64,000 bases of DNA from Aspidapion aeneum (taxonomy: Eukaryota; Arthropoda; Insecta; Coleoptera; Brentidae), in contig OY755044.1 of assembly GCA_963576565.1 (NCBI GenBank), positions 39,639,235-39,703,234 on the forward strand, read 5' to 3'. The notes below the pieces were generated by a model. It saw nothing but the letters and a program-made list of their open reading frames with translations. It searched no databases and was not told where the DNA came from. This document shows, piece by piece, positions 44,181 through 53,929 of this stretch; the first letter of the stretch is position 1; every line of letters starts with the position of its first letter. Both the position numbers and the translations under genes were made by a program.

Positions 44181-44509
44181 CCCACATAAAGTTTCGGAAA
44201 ACTTCTACCTATGCGGGCCGCGGTGTCTCAATACAAGAACGAGAGACACTCAGGTATTAACTCGACCAAGTCATCCAACTGATCTTTAAATTCTTCTTTC
44301 CCACTGTCAAAGGTATGATAACTCAAATTAGACGTAAAGGATCAACGTCTGAAAGCATGAGATCACCTTTTCGTGTGTTAAAATTTCTGATCGCAAAATG
44401 GGCGATTTGCCAATATAAATATCAAATACCAAATTGCAAATAATGCAAGGACCTAAAACTATAAACAACAAATGAAATTAAAGAAAGAAAAATAAGAAAA
44501 AAGTTTTCT

Positions 44510-44580
44510 GCTTCGGCCGGGGATCGAAACCGGGATATCTTGCTATCTAGGCAAACATTCTACCACTGAACCACCGAAGC
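44510..44580 (-). tRNA. tRNA-like gene L7, degenerate T stem
   Basis: The T stem reads CCGGT against CCCGG (last pair lost) and the variable region is ATATC rather than AGATC. The inversion point is 35 bp away. Confidence 0.58.
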
Positions 44581-44615
44581 CACACATAAATTTTCGGAAA
44601 ACTTCTACCTATGCG

Positions 44616-44666
44616 GAATGTTTGCCTAGATAGCAAGAGATCCCGGGTTCGATCTCCGGCCGAAGC
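44616..44666 (+). pseudogene. Partial tRNA-like gene at the inversion junction
   Basis: Only the 3' two thirds (AATGTTTGCCTAG onward) is present, joined directly to CTACCTATGCGG of the minus-strand unit at 44615/44616. This joint is where orientation flips. Confidence 0.75.
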
Positions 44667-44995
44667 AGAAAATTTTTTTCTTATTTTTCTTTCTTTAATT
44701 TCACTTGTTGTTTATAGTTTTAGGTCCTTGCATTATTTGCAATTTGGTATTTGATAATTATATTGGCAAATCGACCATTTTGCGATCAGAAATTTTAACA
44801 CACGAAAAGGTGATCTCATGCTTTCAGACGTTGATTCTTTACGTCTAATTTGAGTTATCATACCTTTGACAGTGGGAAAGAAGAATTTAGAGATTAGTTG
44901 GATGACTTGGTCGAATTAATACCTGAGTGTCTCTCGTTCTTGTATTGAGACACCGCGGCCCGCATAGGTAGAAGTTTTCCGAAAATGTATGTGTG

Positions 44996-45066
44996 GCTTC
45001 GGTGGTTCAGTGGTAGAATGTTTGCCTAGATAGCAAGAGATCCCGGGTTCGATCCCCTGCCGAAGC
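44996..45066 (+). tRNA. tRNA-like gene R1, Gly-type body, AGA loop
   Basis: 71 nt, loop CTAGATA. The T stem has one mismatch (CCGGG against CCCTG). T6 follows at 45074-45079. Mirrors L4. Confidence 0.68.
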
Positions 45067-45394
45067 AGAAAACTTTTTTCTTATTTTCTTTCTTTAATTA
45101 CACTTGTTGTTTATAGTTTTAGGTCCTTGCATTATTTTCAACTTGGTATTTGATAATTATATTGGCAAATCGCCCATTTTGCGATCAGAAATTTTAACAC
45201 ACGAAAAGGTGATCTCATGCTTTCAGACGTTAATTCTTTACATCTAATTTGAGTTATCATACCTTTGACAGTGGGAAAGAAGAATTTAGAAATCAGTTGG
45301 ATGACTTGATCGAGTTAATACCTGAGTGTCTCTCGTTCTTGTATTGAGACACCGCGGCCCGCATAGGTAGAAGTTTTCCGAAAATTTATGTGTA

Positions 45395-45465
45395 GCTTCG
45401 GTGGTTCAGTGGTAGAATGTTTGCCTAGATAGCAAGAGATCCCGGGTTCGATCCCCGGCCGAAGC
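45395..45465 (+). tRNA. tRNA-like gene R2, Gly-type body, AGA loop
   Basis: Consensus copy with all stems paired, preceded by the rare TGTA variant seen beside L3; T6 at 45473-45478. Confidence 0.72.
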
Positions 45466-45794
45466 AGAAAACTTTTTTCTTATTTTTATTTCTTTAATTT
45501 CACTTGTTGTTTATAGTTTTAGGTCCTTGCATTATTTGCAATTTGGTATTTGATAATTATATTGGCAAATCGCCCATTTTGCGATCAGAAATTTTAACAC
45601 ACGAAAAGGTGATCTCATGCTTTCAGACGTTGATTCTTTACGTCTAATTTGAGTTATCATACCTTTGACAGTGGGAAAGAAGAATTTAGAGATCAGTTGG
45701 ATGACTTGGTCGAGTTAATACCTGAGTGTCTCTCGTTCTTGTATTGAGACACCGCGGCCCGCATAGGTAGAAGTTTTCGGAAAATTTATGTGTG

Positions 45795-45865
45795 GCTTCG
45801 GTGGTTCCGTGGTGGAATGTTTGCCTAGATAGCAAGGGATCCTGGGTTCGATCCCCGGCCGAAGC
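45795..45865 (+). tRNA. tRNA-like gene R3, outermost right copy
   Basis: The D loop changed to CGTGGTG and the T stem to CTGGG/CCCGG with a wobble pair. A-box changes suggest weak or no transcription. Confidence 0.6.
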
Positions 45866-45952
45866 AGAAAACTTTTTTCTTATTTTTCTTTCTTTAATTT
45901 CACTTGTTGTTTATAGTTTTAGGTCCTTGCATTATTTGCAATTTGGTATTTG

Positions 45953-45964
45953 ATGAAAAAACTT
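45953..45964. repeat. 12-bp direct repeat, right copy
   Basis: ATGAAAAAACTT, partner of 32996-33007. Confidence 0.7.
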
Positions 45965-46285
45965 GTTCCACACTTTTTTGTAGACAGGGAAATTTCCTTT
46001 TTAAAAATGTGAAACTCGGTGGGGTTTGACTTATAGCAAACTCTCCAGCGACGTCCGTCAATGGGGGTGATTTCAACAAATCATTTAAAAAAACATGTTT
46101 TTCATACGTTTTATTCAATTTTCTTAAAAAGCAAGCTCTTTATCAAAAAATGTGTTCTATACTTCGTCATAGCGAATAAAATTTCCTTTCAAACGATGTA
46201 TAACAAAGTGGAAGTTACTTTATATTTACCGCTCCAGTGGTGTTCTTAATTTAAAGAAATTATTTAATATCAATCCAAACTAATC
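45965..46285 (+). repeat. Diverged ~165-bp tandem repeat, right of the tRNA block
   Basis: Continues the left array (CTCTCCAGCGACGTCCGTCA, ATAAAATTTCCTTTCAAA); a further piece lies at 46690-46800 beyond a foldback insertion. Confidence 0.65.
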
Positions 46286-46299
46286 AATTATGTGTCTTA

Positions 46300-46680
46300 T
46301 TAGCTTTTCGGTGGATAATAAAGAGCGGCGGATAAAAGGTCGAAAGTACAAAAGGTCGAAAGTACAAAAGGTCGAAAGTACAAAAGGTCGAAAATACAAA
46401 AGTTGGAAAGTACAAAAGTTCGAAAGTACAAAAGATCAAAAAACAAACGGTCGAAAGTTCAAAAGGTCGAAAGTACAAAAGGTCGAAAGTACAAAAGATC
46501 GAAAGTACAGAAGAACGAAAGTACGGCCGCGTGTCCACATCGACTGGGCAGGTCAATTCCACTTGATACGGTAAATTTGTATTTTTAATATTTTGTTTTG
46601 TCGATCTTTTTTCGACCTTTTGTTCTTTCGACCTTTTATGGCTTCGGCGGCGGGCCCGATAATAAAATGTCCTTTTAAAC
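46300..46680. mobile_element. Foldback-like element 2: 16-bp repeats AAAAGGTCGAAAGTAC
   Basis: Around twelve tandem units occupy 46335-46523, becoming less regular to the right. The same words appear inverted at 46599-46640 (TTCGACCTTTTGTTCTTTCG). GGCGG words lie outside both arms. It sits inside the ~165-bp repeat array. The open frames here on both strands merely follow the repeat. Confidence 0.7.
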
Positions 46681-46689
46681 AGGGTGTCA

Positions 46690-47127
46690 CAAAATGTGAC
46701 CCATAGTATAGAAAACTCTCCAGGGGCGTCCGTAAATTGCAAAAATTACCAAAAAATATTATTTTTGTTACGGGTTTCATTCAATTTCCATCAAAATCTC
46801 AATTTCAATTTCAATGAGTACCTAATTATGATTATGCCCCTTCCCCCAAACCGTTGCATAAGATTCACCACTTTATTTTTAGTTCCATATGCTTAAAAAA
46901 ATAACCAAAAACACCTGTGTCAAAGTTACTACTGTTACTTTCTGCACAAAAATATTGCTTAGGGGAGGCAATGGCCCCTATGCCCCCTCCCCTTATAACC
47001 ACCGGTGTTTTTTTGCTTTAAAGAACTTATTTAGAAAAATCAAAATATCTAATCTAATCAAAAAACAGTTTATTTTAATTTCGAAACATTTTATTTTAGT
47101 AGGTATAAATTACGAACTTTTTAAAGT
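46690..47127. other. Repeat remnant and intergenic spacer
   Basis: 46690-46800 is ~165-bp repeat; the C/G-rich part at 46960-47005 looks like a MITE end. No gene recognised. Confidence 0.4.
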
Positions 47128-47939
47128 ATGTATCATTGCATTGCAGTTTATGTTAAGGCAAATCTATCTATAAAACGTTTGGATTTTCCGGAGGCTCAAA
47201 ATAGTGAACAACTTTGGCTTCTTTTAAAGTTAGCAGGTGAAACCATTGCAATTGGTACGTTTTATAGACCGCCTAGAACACAGGAAAACTCATTTATTAC
47301 TTCTCTTGAAGAATCGCTAAGTATAGTTGCCGCTCAGTACTCTGGAGTAATCTGTTTAGGGGACATTAATATTAATCAGTTAAATCTTTCTCTTTGTGGT
47401 ACTAAAAAAATCACAAGGATTCTCGAAAGTTTTGATATGACACAAATCATCACGGAGCCAACCCGCATAACAGGCACATCCAAAAATTTGCTTGACATCA
47501 TTGCTTGCTCAAATAATCTGCCAATCAGGTCGTCAGGGGTTCAAAAGTCAAAAATAGCTGATTATTGCTCGGTATTTTGTAATTTTCATGTCAAAAAACC
47601 AAAAATAGAACCATTTTTTTACACTTTTAGAGATTTTAGAGATTTTGAACAAGATATTTTTGATATAGAGCTAAAAAATATTGATTTTTCCTCCATTTAT
47701 TTGGCGACTGATATTGACAATAAGCTCGATATTTTTAACAAATTAATTTTAGATTTATAGCATAATCACGCACCCATTAAAACTGATTGGATAACAAGAT
47801 CTGCGGCACCCTGGTTAACAGAAAACATAAAGCTTTTAATGACGCAAAGAGACAGGGCTCTATCTAGGTTTAAGCGAAACAATAATCCTGCCACATTTAC
47901 TTTTTATAAAATGCTAAAACCATTAAACGAGAAAAAAAG
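47128..47939 (+). pseudogene. LINE endonuclease domain, C-terminal part
   Basis: Apurinic/apyrimidinic-type endonuclease features: AVYVKANL-like start in another frame, IGTFYRPPR, ICLGDINI (Asp/Asn motif), SKNLLDIIA, and an SDH-like site altered to IADYCSV. The stop at 47758 interrupts a frame that continues with NHAPIKTDW and APWLTENIK. The first ~100 residues of the domain are missing. Confidence 0.82.
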
Positions 47940-47944
47940 CATAT

Positions 47945-49711
47945 TTGGAGTATAAATGTACAACCACTAATAAAAAAACCTTGTGGAGAGATCTAAAAAA
48001 TATGGATATATATTCTAATGTTAAACCTACCATTCCAAATGAATTAAAAAACCCTGAGGATGTCAACGATTTTTTTATTAGCGCATCAGCTACTCAAAGT
48101 ATTCCTGACCAAAACTTAATTCAAAATTTTTTAAATGATAGATTGTGCAATAATATGCCTGAGTTAAGTTTTGTAATGACATCTGATAATGAGATAAATA
48201 ATGTTCTGCTATCAATTAAATCTAAAGCAGTAGGGGTTGACCAAATAAGTGTTGAGATGTTACTAAGGTGCTGTCCATATATTTTACCTGTCTTGAAACA
48301 TATTTTCAATTTTTGTATTGTTTTTAATGTTTTTCCTAGTTTATGGAAAAAAGCATGTGTTATACCACTTCCAAAAAACTCATCTCCTGAAAGATTTGAG
48401 GATCTTCGTCCCGTCAGTATTCTTTGTGTGTTGTCTAAAGCTTTTGAAAAAATTATTGAAAGGCAAATTCGAACTTACGTAGACGCAAACAGCATTCTTC
48501 CTGAATGCCAGTCGGGGTTTAGGAAGAATTACAGTTGTACCACCGCTTTGGCTAAAGTAACTGATGACATTTTAAAAGGTATTGATGATAATAAGCTTAC
48601 TGTGCTGGTCATGATTGACTATTCCAAGGCTTTTGATAGGATTAACCACACTATGTTTTTAGCACTACTACATTAAACAGGTTTTTCCAATGGTGCGGTG
48701 AGTCTTATCAAGAATTACCTATGCGGAAGAAGTCAGTCAACTAGGATTGGACAGTCAAGCTCCACATTTAAGTCTTTAGTTTCTGGAGTAGCCCAAGGAT
48801 CTGTGCTTGGTCCTCTTTTTTTTACATTATATAAGTCACAATTTCCAAAGTCTTTAAATCATACAAAATCTCACAATTTTGCTGACGATGGCCAAGTATA
48901 TAAATCATTCTTTGAGAAGGATTTAACCCTTAGCTGCCAACAAATAAATCAAGACCTAAGCAACTTAGTAGACGTTTCTTCTCAGTACGGTCTCGATATT
49001 AACCCCGGTAAATCACAGGCTATGTTGTTTGGAAGAAAACTTACTAGAAACAGGTGCAAAAATCAAATCAAAATTCAAATTAAAAATCAAAAGCTTGAAA
49101 TAACTGACAAAGCAAAAAATTTAGGAATAATTCTAGATACACAACTCAACTATGAACACCATGTATCTATGCTGATAAGGCGCGGATTTTCTAATCTTAA
49201 AATGATATACAGCAAAAAGAGGTTCTTAAACAAGGGTACAAAAGTTATGCTTTGTAACGCACTAGTTTTATCACACCTAAATTACGGTGACGTAATATAC
49301 GACCAACGTATTCGATCATCAGAAATCAAAAGGTTACAATTACTACAAAACGCATGCGTAAGGTTAATATGTGGACTAAAAAGAAGAGATCGCATTTCAG
49401 AACATTTAAATAATTTGGGTTGGCTAAACATGAAAGAAAGGCGATTTCTTCATTCGTCTATTTTTTACCACAAAATTATGACATCGAAAAAGCCACCATA
49501 CTTGTTTGAAAAAGTTCTATTTAGACATAACATTCATGTTCTCAACACACGACATAAAGGCCTTAAAACAAGTATATATCATGGATCTTTCTCTTACTCG
49601 ATTGCAAAATTGTTTAACAAAATTCCGTGTAACTACAAAAATGTGTCAAGTATTATTGCTTTTAAAAAATTAATTACACGAGGTCTATTTTCAAATAGAT
49701 TTGAGATTTAA
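47945..49711 (+). pseudogene. LINE reverse transcriptase with one internal stop
   Basis: RT blocks in order: SKAVGVDQISVEML, LWKKACVIPLPK, LRPVSILCVLSKAFEK, CQSGFRKNYSCTTAL, VMIDYSKAFDRI (first Asp), then a TAA at 48674. The same frame resumes with VSGVAQGSVLGPLFFTLY, NFADDGQV (Asp pair at 48884-48889), LNYGDVIYD and a normal end at 49711. The stop replaces a single codon, so the two halves belong to one protein. Confidence 0.87.
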
Positions 49712-49727
49712 AATAAAAATTATTACT

Positions 49728-49730
<3 letters not shown>

Positions 49731-49804
<74 letters not shown>
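49731..49804. repeat. (TA)n microsatellite at the LINE 3' end
   Basis: About 37 TA dinucleotides. Confidence 0.95.
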
Positions 49805-49805
<1 letters not shown>

Positions 49806-49991
49806 CATTAAATCATAAGTATCAATACATATATATTGAAATGCATTAATTAATAATTTAAATTATACTTTTTTTGGATATTGTATGTTTTATGTAGGAC
49901 ACAGGTTTTTTTTTCTACTGAGTTTCTAATTCAAATCGTATTATATACTATTTTTTATTTTTGTATTGGGCCTGAGTGGAAGAGCGTGTTT

Positions 49992-50011
49992 CCTGCTAGG
50001 TAACTAGCAGG
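49992..50011 (+). other. Perfect stem-loop with GTAA tetraloop
   Basis: CCTGCTAG-GTAA-CTAGCAGG gives an 8-bp stem with a GNRA-type loop. It lies ~280 bp after the LINE stop and before a second (TA)n (50063-50119). It could be a 3' UTR structure recognised by the LINE RT, but membership in the LINE is not proven. Confidence 0.5.
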
Positions 50012-50061
50012 CAGCGCGAACTCTGACCGTTGCCACATATCCTAGTTTATACGAGCATATG

Positions 50062-50062
<1 letters not shown>

Positions 50063-50101
<39 letters not shown>

Positions 50102-50119
50102 TATATATATATATATATA
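50063..50119. repeat. (TA)n microsatellite, interrupted
   Basis: Two TA runs separated by GTTA. Confidence 0.92.
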
Positions 50120-50505
50120 AATAGTTTTTTTTTTCAAATTTCAAATCCTACCCACTTATCTATCTATCTATCTATGTCGACTTTAGAACAAAAAAGTTAC
50201 ACACAAAATAAAGTCTAAAAAGACATAAAAAAGTTTTAAAAAAGTTTTTCCTAAGCTAAACACACTTTAATAAAAGACATCCTTTTCTAGGATATTAGGA
50301 CTATTAAACAAACAAAATTAAAAATTAAAAAACAAACATCAAAACCATTGCAGAATGTCCCCACAGTTTATGAAAACTCACTAAAATACTAAAAACTTCA
50401 GTGATGTGTATTCTCAAGTATTTACTTATGTTCCTTTTTATTTTACTTTCTTATATTATCTTTTAAGGTATATGAATTTAATGTAATCAAAGCCATCAAA
50501 TTTAA
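50120..50505. other. Intergenic with (TATC)n
   Basis: A short TCTA run lies at 50157-50175; otherwise AT-rich and unrecognised. Confidence 0.4.
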
Positions 50506-50509
50506 TGAA

Positions 50510-51195
50510 ATTCCGCCATTTCGATTTGGCAACAGAGATATTCGGATTCAGCGCGGTCAAATTAGGGGGAAATGGTCTGTTGCCAAAAAGTAATATGATT
50601 TGCTTCTAGACCGAAAACGGAAAGCCTTTTAAAAAAATATGCTCTGAATAAAAGCAAAAATGTTTGGTGTTAATTTCTTAGCCGGCATATTTATTTTATC
50701 ACACGGTCGGCCTTACATGCGCTGGTGCAAGGACAGGTTCTAATAGACTTCCGTTTAATATGCCTGCTGACGGCTGTGAGAATAGACAAGCAACTGTCTC
50801 ATTTCATCTTAAATTGTTAAGACAAATTTATATAAATTGTTTTCAACACAAGATTATAAATGGGTCGATATTAAACAGGATAGATCATATCTCGTCTCGT
50901 CCACAAGAAGCCAGAGCTGTCAACAAAAAAAAAACAGACAATCTTCTACTTTGTGGCGGTCACGGGCGAATATTTTTTTTTTTCGCCAATATAAAGCCCA
51001 CCAGGGTTATCAGAACTAAGGTAACTGATGATGAGTGCTGCGCTTCCACTCATTATCAGTTACCTTAATTAGAACCGACGAACAACAACTTTTCACTTAA
51101 TTCACGCAGATCTATCAAATGGACGGGCCACGATCTATAACTTTGTTGACGTCACAGTGGAGGCTGAATTTCTTTTTGATGGCCACGTGACGTGG
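50510..51195. repeat. Repeat blocks B' (inverted) and A' (direct)
   Basis: 50510-50640 is the reverse complement of 32330-32445. 50665-50830 and 51140-51190 match 32025-32310 in the same orientation. The pieces are therefore rearranged relative to the first copy. Confidence 0.55.
51017..51067. repeat. 21-bp stem hairpin
   Basis: TAAGGTAACTGATGATGAGTG pairs with the segment at 51047-51067 with one wobble; 9-nt loop. Confidence 0.75.
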
Positions 51196-51653
51196 CGTGA
51201 CGCCACAGCTGATTGTGTTTAAAATATTAAAGTTCGAGTGGCGGTTAATGAATATATATATTTTTTTTAATAAAGCCGGTCTTAAGATTGTTTTTACTAT
51301 ATTCTTGTACAACATTTAGATACATACAGAAGCGAATGTGTTCATTTTTGCATGGAAAGTAATCGGCTTACCTCCACCTATTTATTTATATTCGGCAACG
51401 TTTAAAGTTTATTTAGATGTATATACAAAACATGATTTTTTTGTGGTGTAATTTTGTTCTAAAAAGATTAACACTGGTCTTTTTGGATTTTCAATGAACT
51501 TTATTGTAAAAAGATCATTAAAAAATTGAACAAGTTTTACATAACAAGCAAATACATAAATGCCATGACAAACAATGTCTTATCCAATTTGAATTCAAAA
51601 TAAGGAATGCTAAATCTTGAAGATTTTTACCTTTTAACCATCTTCCATCCCAA
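51196..51653. other. Intergenic, nothing recognised
   Basis: AT-rich sequence without a credible frame. Confidence 0.4.
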
Positions 51654-51701
51654 CAAAAGTTTGGTGGAAAATCACTATACCGATTTTCCACCAAACTTTT
51701 G
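51654..51701. repeat. Perfect 20-bp stem hairpin
   Basis: 51654-51673 and 51682-51701 are exact reverse complements (CAAAAGTTTGGTGGAAAATC); 8-nt loop. Confidence 0.85.
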
Positions 51702-51709
51702 TGTCTGGA

Positions 51710-53190
51710 AATATTTAGCTGAAATTTCGCGAAAATCTGTAGTGCCATTTTGAAAATATCACAAATAAACCTCTATCAGCCCATAAGACCCAATGTAAAA
51801 TTCGGCCCCCCAACAACAGCTACACAACAGCTACTTTTTGCAGGGTCTTGGCCTGTATATTTTTGTTGGTCTTGATTCACGTCACAAGCGAGGCCAAGTT
51901 ATAACCACCTCACGTCAGAATATCCTCAATTTTTTAATGATTTACGTTCATTTTAACGGTTTTTGACACTTAATTATTATTTACGTATGTTTGTTTTGTA
52001 AAAGATACAATTTTGTTTTAAAACCATAAACATTGCTATTTTTAAAATTTTAGTTTATTTTATGGCAAAAATATATACGATTTAAAAACTTTCCAGCCAA
52101 GATTTCTCGAGAACTGTAAAAATTGAAAAAGTCCCCGAGACTTGGCTGCTTGGAATTTTTGTAGAACGCATCACTACGAGGCGTAAATGTTACCCTTAAA
52201 ATTTGGGAAAGGGAAACTGGGCCGAATGATACTGTTTTAAGGTCTTTTGAATGTGTTTACAACCCTTTAAAAAGCTACTCAAATTGGTTCACAGGTTCGA
52301 GCTCTTAATGCGCGTATTATAGTAATGCAATTTTATACAACTTTTATAACTAAATAATTTTGAAAAGTAAAGAAGATTCTATTTTAAGATGTTCACAAGA
52401 GGTTTAAAAAAAGTATTAGTTTTGTCCCATGTTCCATTAAAACGAGATCCTTTAAATCCGTTCCTTTTACCGCATTCACTTTTCTTCCTTTGCTCTTTTT
52501 TTCCATTGTGTTTTATACACGTTTGCGGTAGTAAATCTGTGGGCGAATGAAAAAGAAAAAAAGATCGAAAACATTAAGCTAAAGCTTTGTCTAAGCCTTC
52601 GAAAGGCCTAAGAATATTAAGTATATTGGACTTAGGAAGGGCTGTGCGGGTGCATCAATCGCCAACATCAGTATTTACCATAGATATAGAAAAATAAATA
52701 GATGACGTTTGCGTCTACTGCGTCTAAGCGGTTACCCAGCCCTCCAGCGCATGCGCTGTTTGAAATATGCCTTTTATGCAAAACTTTCCATATTTGAGCG
52801 ACCCTGTACGTTCAACATCAGATGAAGTGAGGAACCGATTATTGTAGAAGAAGTAAGAAGCAATTTCCTTCCTCAAAAAAAAAAAAATTAATAAAACTTA
52901 TTTTACTGAAAATATATATGTTACCTCTAAGGAAAACTCGAACACTTAAATATATTTAACAAATTTTTAGTTCTAACCGAGAAGTGGCTCGATCGCCGAT
53001 GTTTGTACACCAAAAGGAAATACTTACGGTATTTCCTGAGGTATTTCCTGGTATTGCCACAAATTAAGATAGAATTTCAATGGTATTTCCTTGTATTTCC
53101 CCTAACCTGTACACCAAAAGGAAATACCAAGCCACCCCTCGGTTCTAACCCTTTAAAAGTTACCAAGAAAAGAATAAAACTCGTATTGTA
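51710..53190. other. Intergenic, small local repeats only
   Basis: CACCAAAAGGAAATAC occurs twice (53009-53024 and 53111-53126). No gene recognised. Confidence 0.4.
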
Positions 53191-53191
53191 G

Positions 53192-53440
53192 TAGCCTTGG
53201 TGGCTCAGTGCGTTCGCGCATTAAACACAAGTGTTCGATCTCCGTCGGTTGCCGAGGTCGGGTGTGGCAGACAATTATAGGATTCCTGGGGAGTGTAAAA
53301 TGTAATATTGTCCTACCCCTTCATTCACGCCGGTAACCAGGCCGGATGAGGTCGGATATCTCGTGAAGGCGGACTTTGTTACACACTCCTTTAATCAGTA
53401 GGCCATTCTAAGGGACAAAAAAAAAGATAAAAAAAAATAT
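53192..53440 (+). mobile_element. tRNA-derived SINE
   Basis: The head has CCTTGG paired with CCGAGG (acceptor-like stem), an A box TGGCTCAGTGCG and a B box TGTTCGATCTCC in correct order. A ~130-bp body and an A-rich tail (53416-53440) follow. That is the layout of a Pol III SINE. The parental tRNA is not certain, and I see no clear flanking duplication. Confidence 0.68.
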
Positions 53441-53929
53441 CCGGTCTGGGGTTCCAAAGGTGGCTGATGACCCGTGCAATTAGGCGTTTCGAAATGGCGG
53501 CCTTAGTGTCGGGGAAAGAGTCACGGTTATTAAATAAGAAAAAAAACCTTGTAATGAGATAACCAAGGAAATCCAAATTTTTGATCCCCTGTATAAAAAT
53601 ACAAAACAACCTAAAAATATTCAATATACATTTTCAGTTAAAGGGATAAAGTACTACAAAAATACCAAAAAAAAAAAACCGTGATATACGCTACTTCTAA
53701 ATAATTCATTATTCTAAGAATTTCTCTGTGTGCAAAAGGGGACAATCAATAACAATTTAGAAGTGTCCTTCTTTTCTTGTTTTATTTTGGAAGGATTGAT
53801 TTGTTAAAACGGTTTTAACGAATTGGAAGAAGTGAAGATGTTATCTGAAAAATTACAAACTGTCAACTTGTAGAATGTATTTTTGTTTTGCACTGTTTAA
53901 TAGTTTCTTGGTTTTCATAATAAAATTAA
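53441..53929. other. Intergenic, nothing recognised
   Basis: AT-rich; one 77-codon minus-strand frame without recognisable domain. Confidence 0.35.

Larger units (their letters stand above)
33008..45952. mobile_element. Inverted array of ~400-bp units carrying tRNA-like genes
   Basis: The left arm (33008-34897) and the inner part (44001-44615) carry units in minus orientation; the right arm (44616-45952) carries them in plus orientation. Spacing between tRNA starts is 352, 400, 399, 400 bp (left) and 399, 400 bp (right). Each unit holds a 71-nt tRNA-like gene, a T-run just downstream, and ~325 bp of spacer. Variants unique to single left units reappear in mirrored order in the right arm, so one arm is an inverted copy of the other. 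A 12-bp direct repeat bounds the block, and a BEL/Pao element interrupts it. No protein is encoded by the units, so the means of movement is unknown. Confidence 0.7.
47128..49711 (+). mobile_element. 5'-truncated, degraded LINE (Jockey/CR1-like)
   Basis: It contains the second half of the endonuclease domain followed by a whole RT domain and C-terminal region. It carries two in-frame stops (47758-47760, 48674-48676) and one frameshift in an A7 run near 47930. The sequence is clearly distinct from the LINE at 24.6-26.2 kb. An AT-rich tail with (TA)n begins 20 bp after the stop. Confidence 0.88.

Noticed and set aside
33056..45865. Calling the tRNA-like genes functional tRNA-Ser
   Set aside because: Despite the AGA anticodon, the long variable arm typical of serine tRNAs is absent and the body is glycine-like.
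33008..45952. CRISPR-like or prokaryotic array
   Set aside because: Units are ~400 bp with tRNA genes in a eukaryotic, transposon-rich context; there are no short direct repeats with unique spacers and no cas genes.
46284..46742. 152-codon minus frame
   Set aside because: Reads through the 16-bp repeat array; no protein-like composition.
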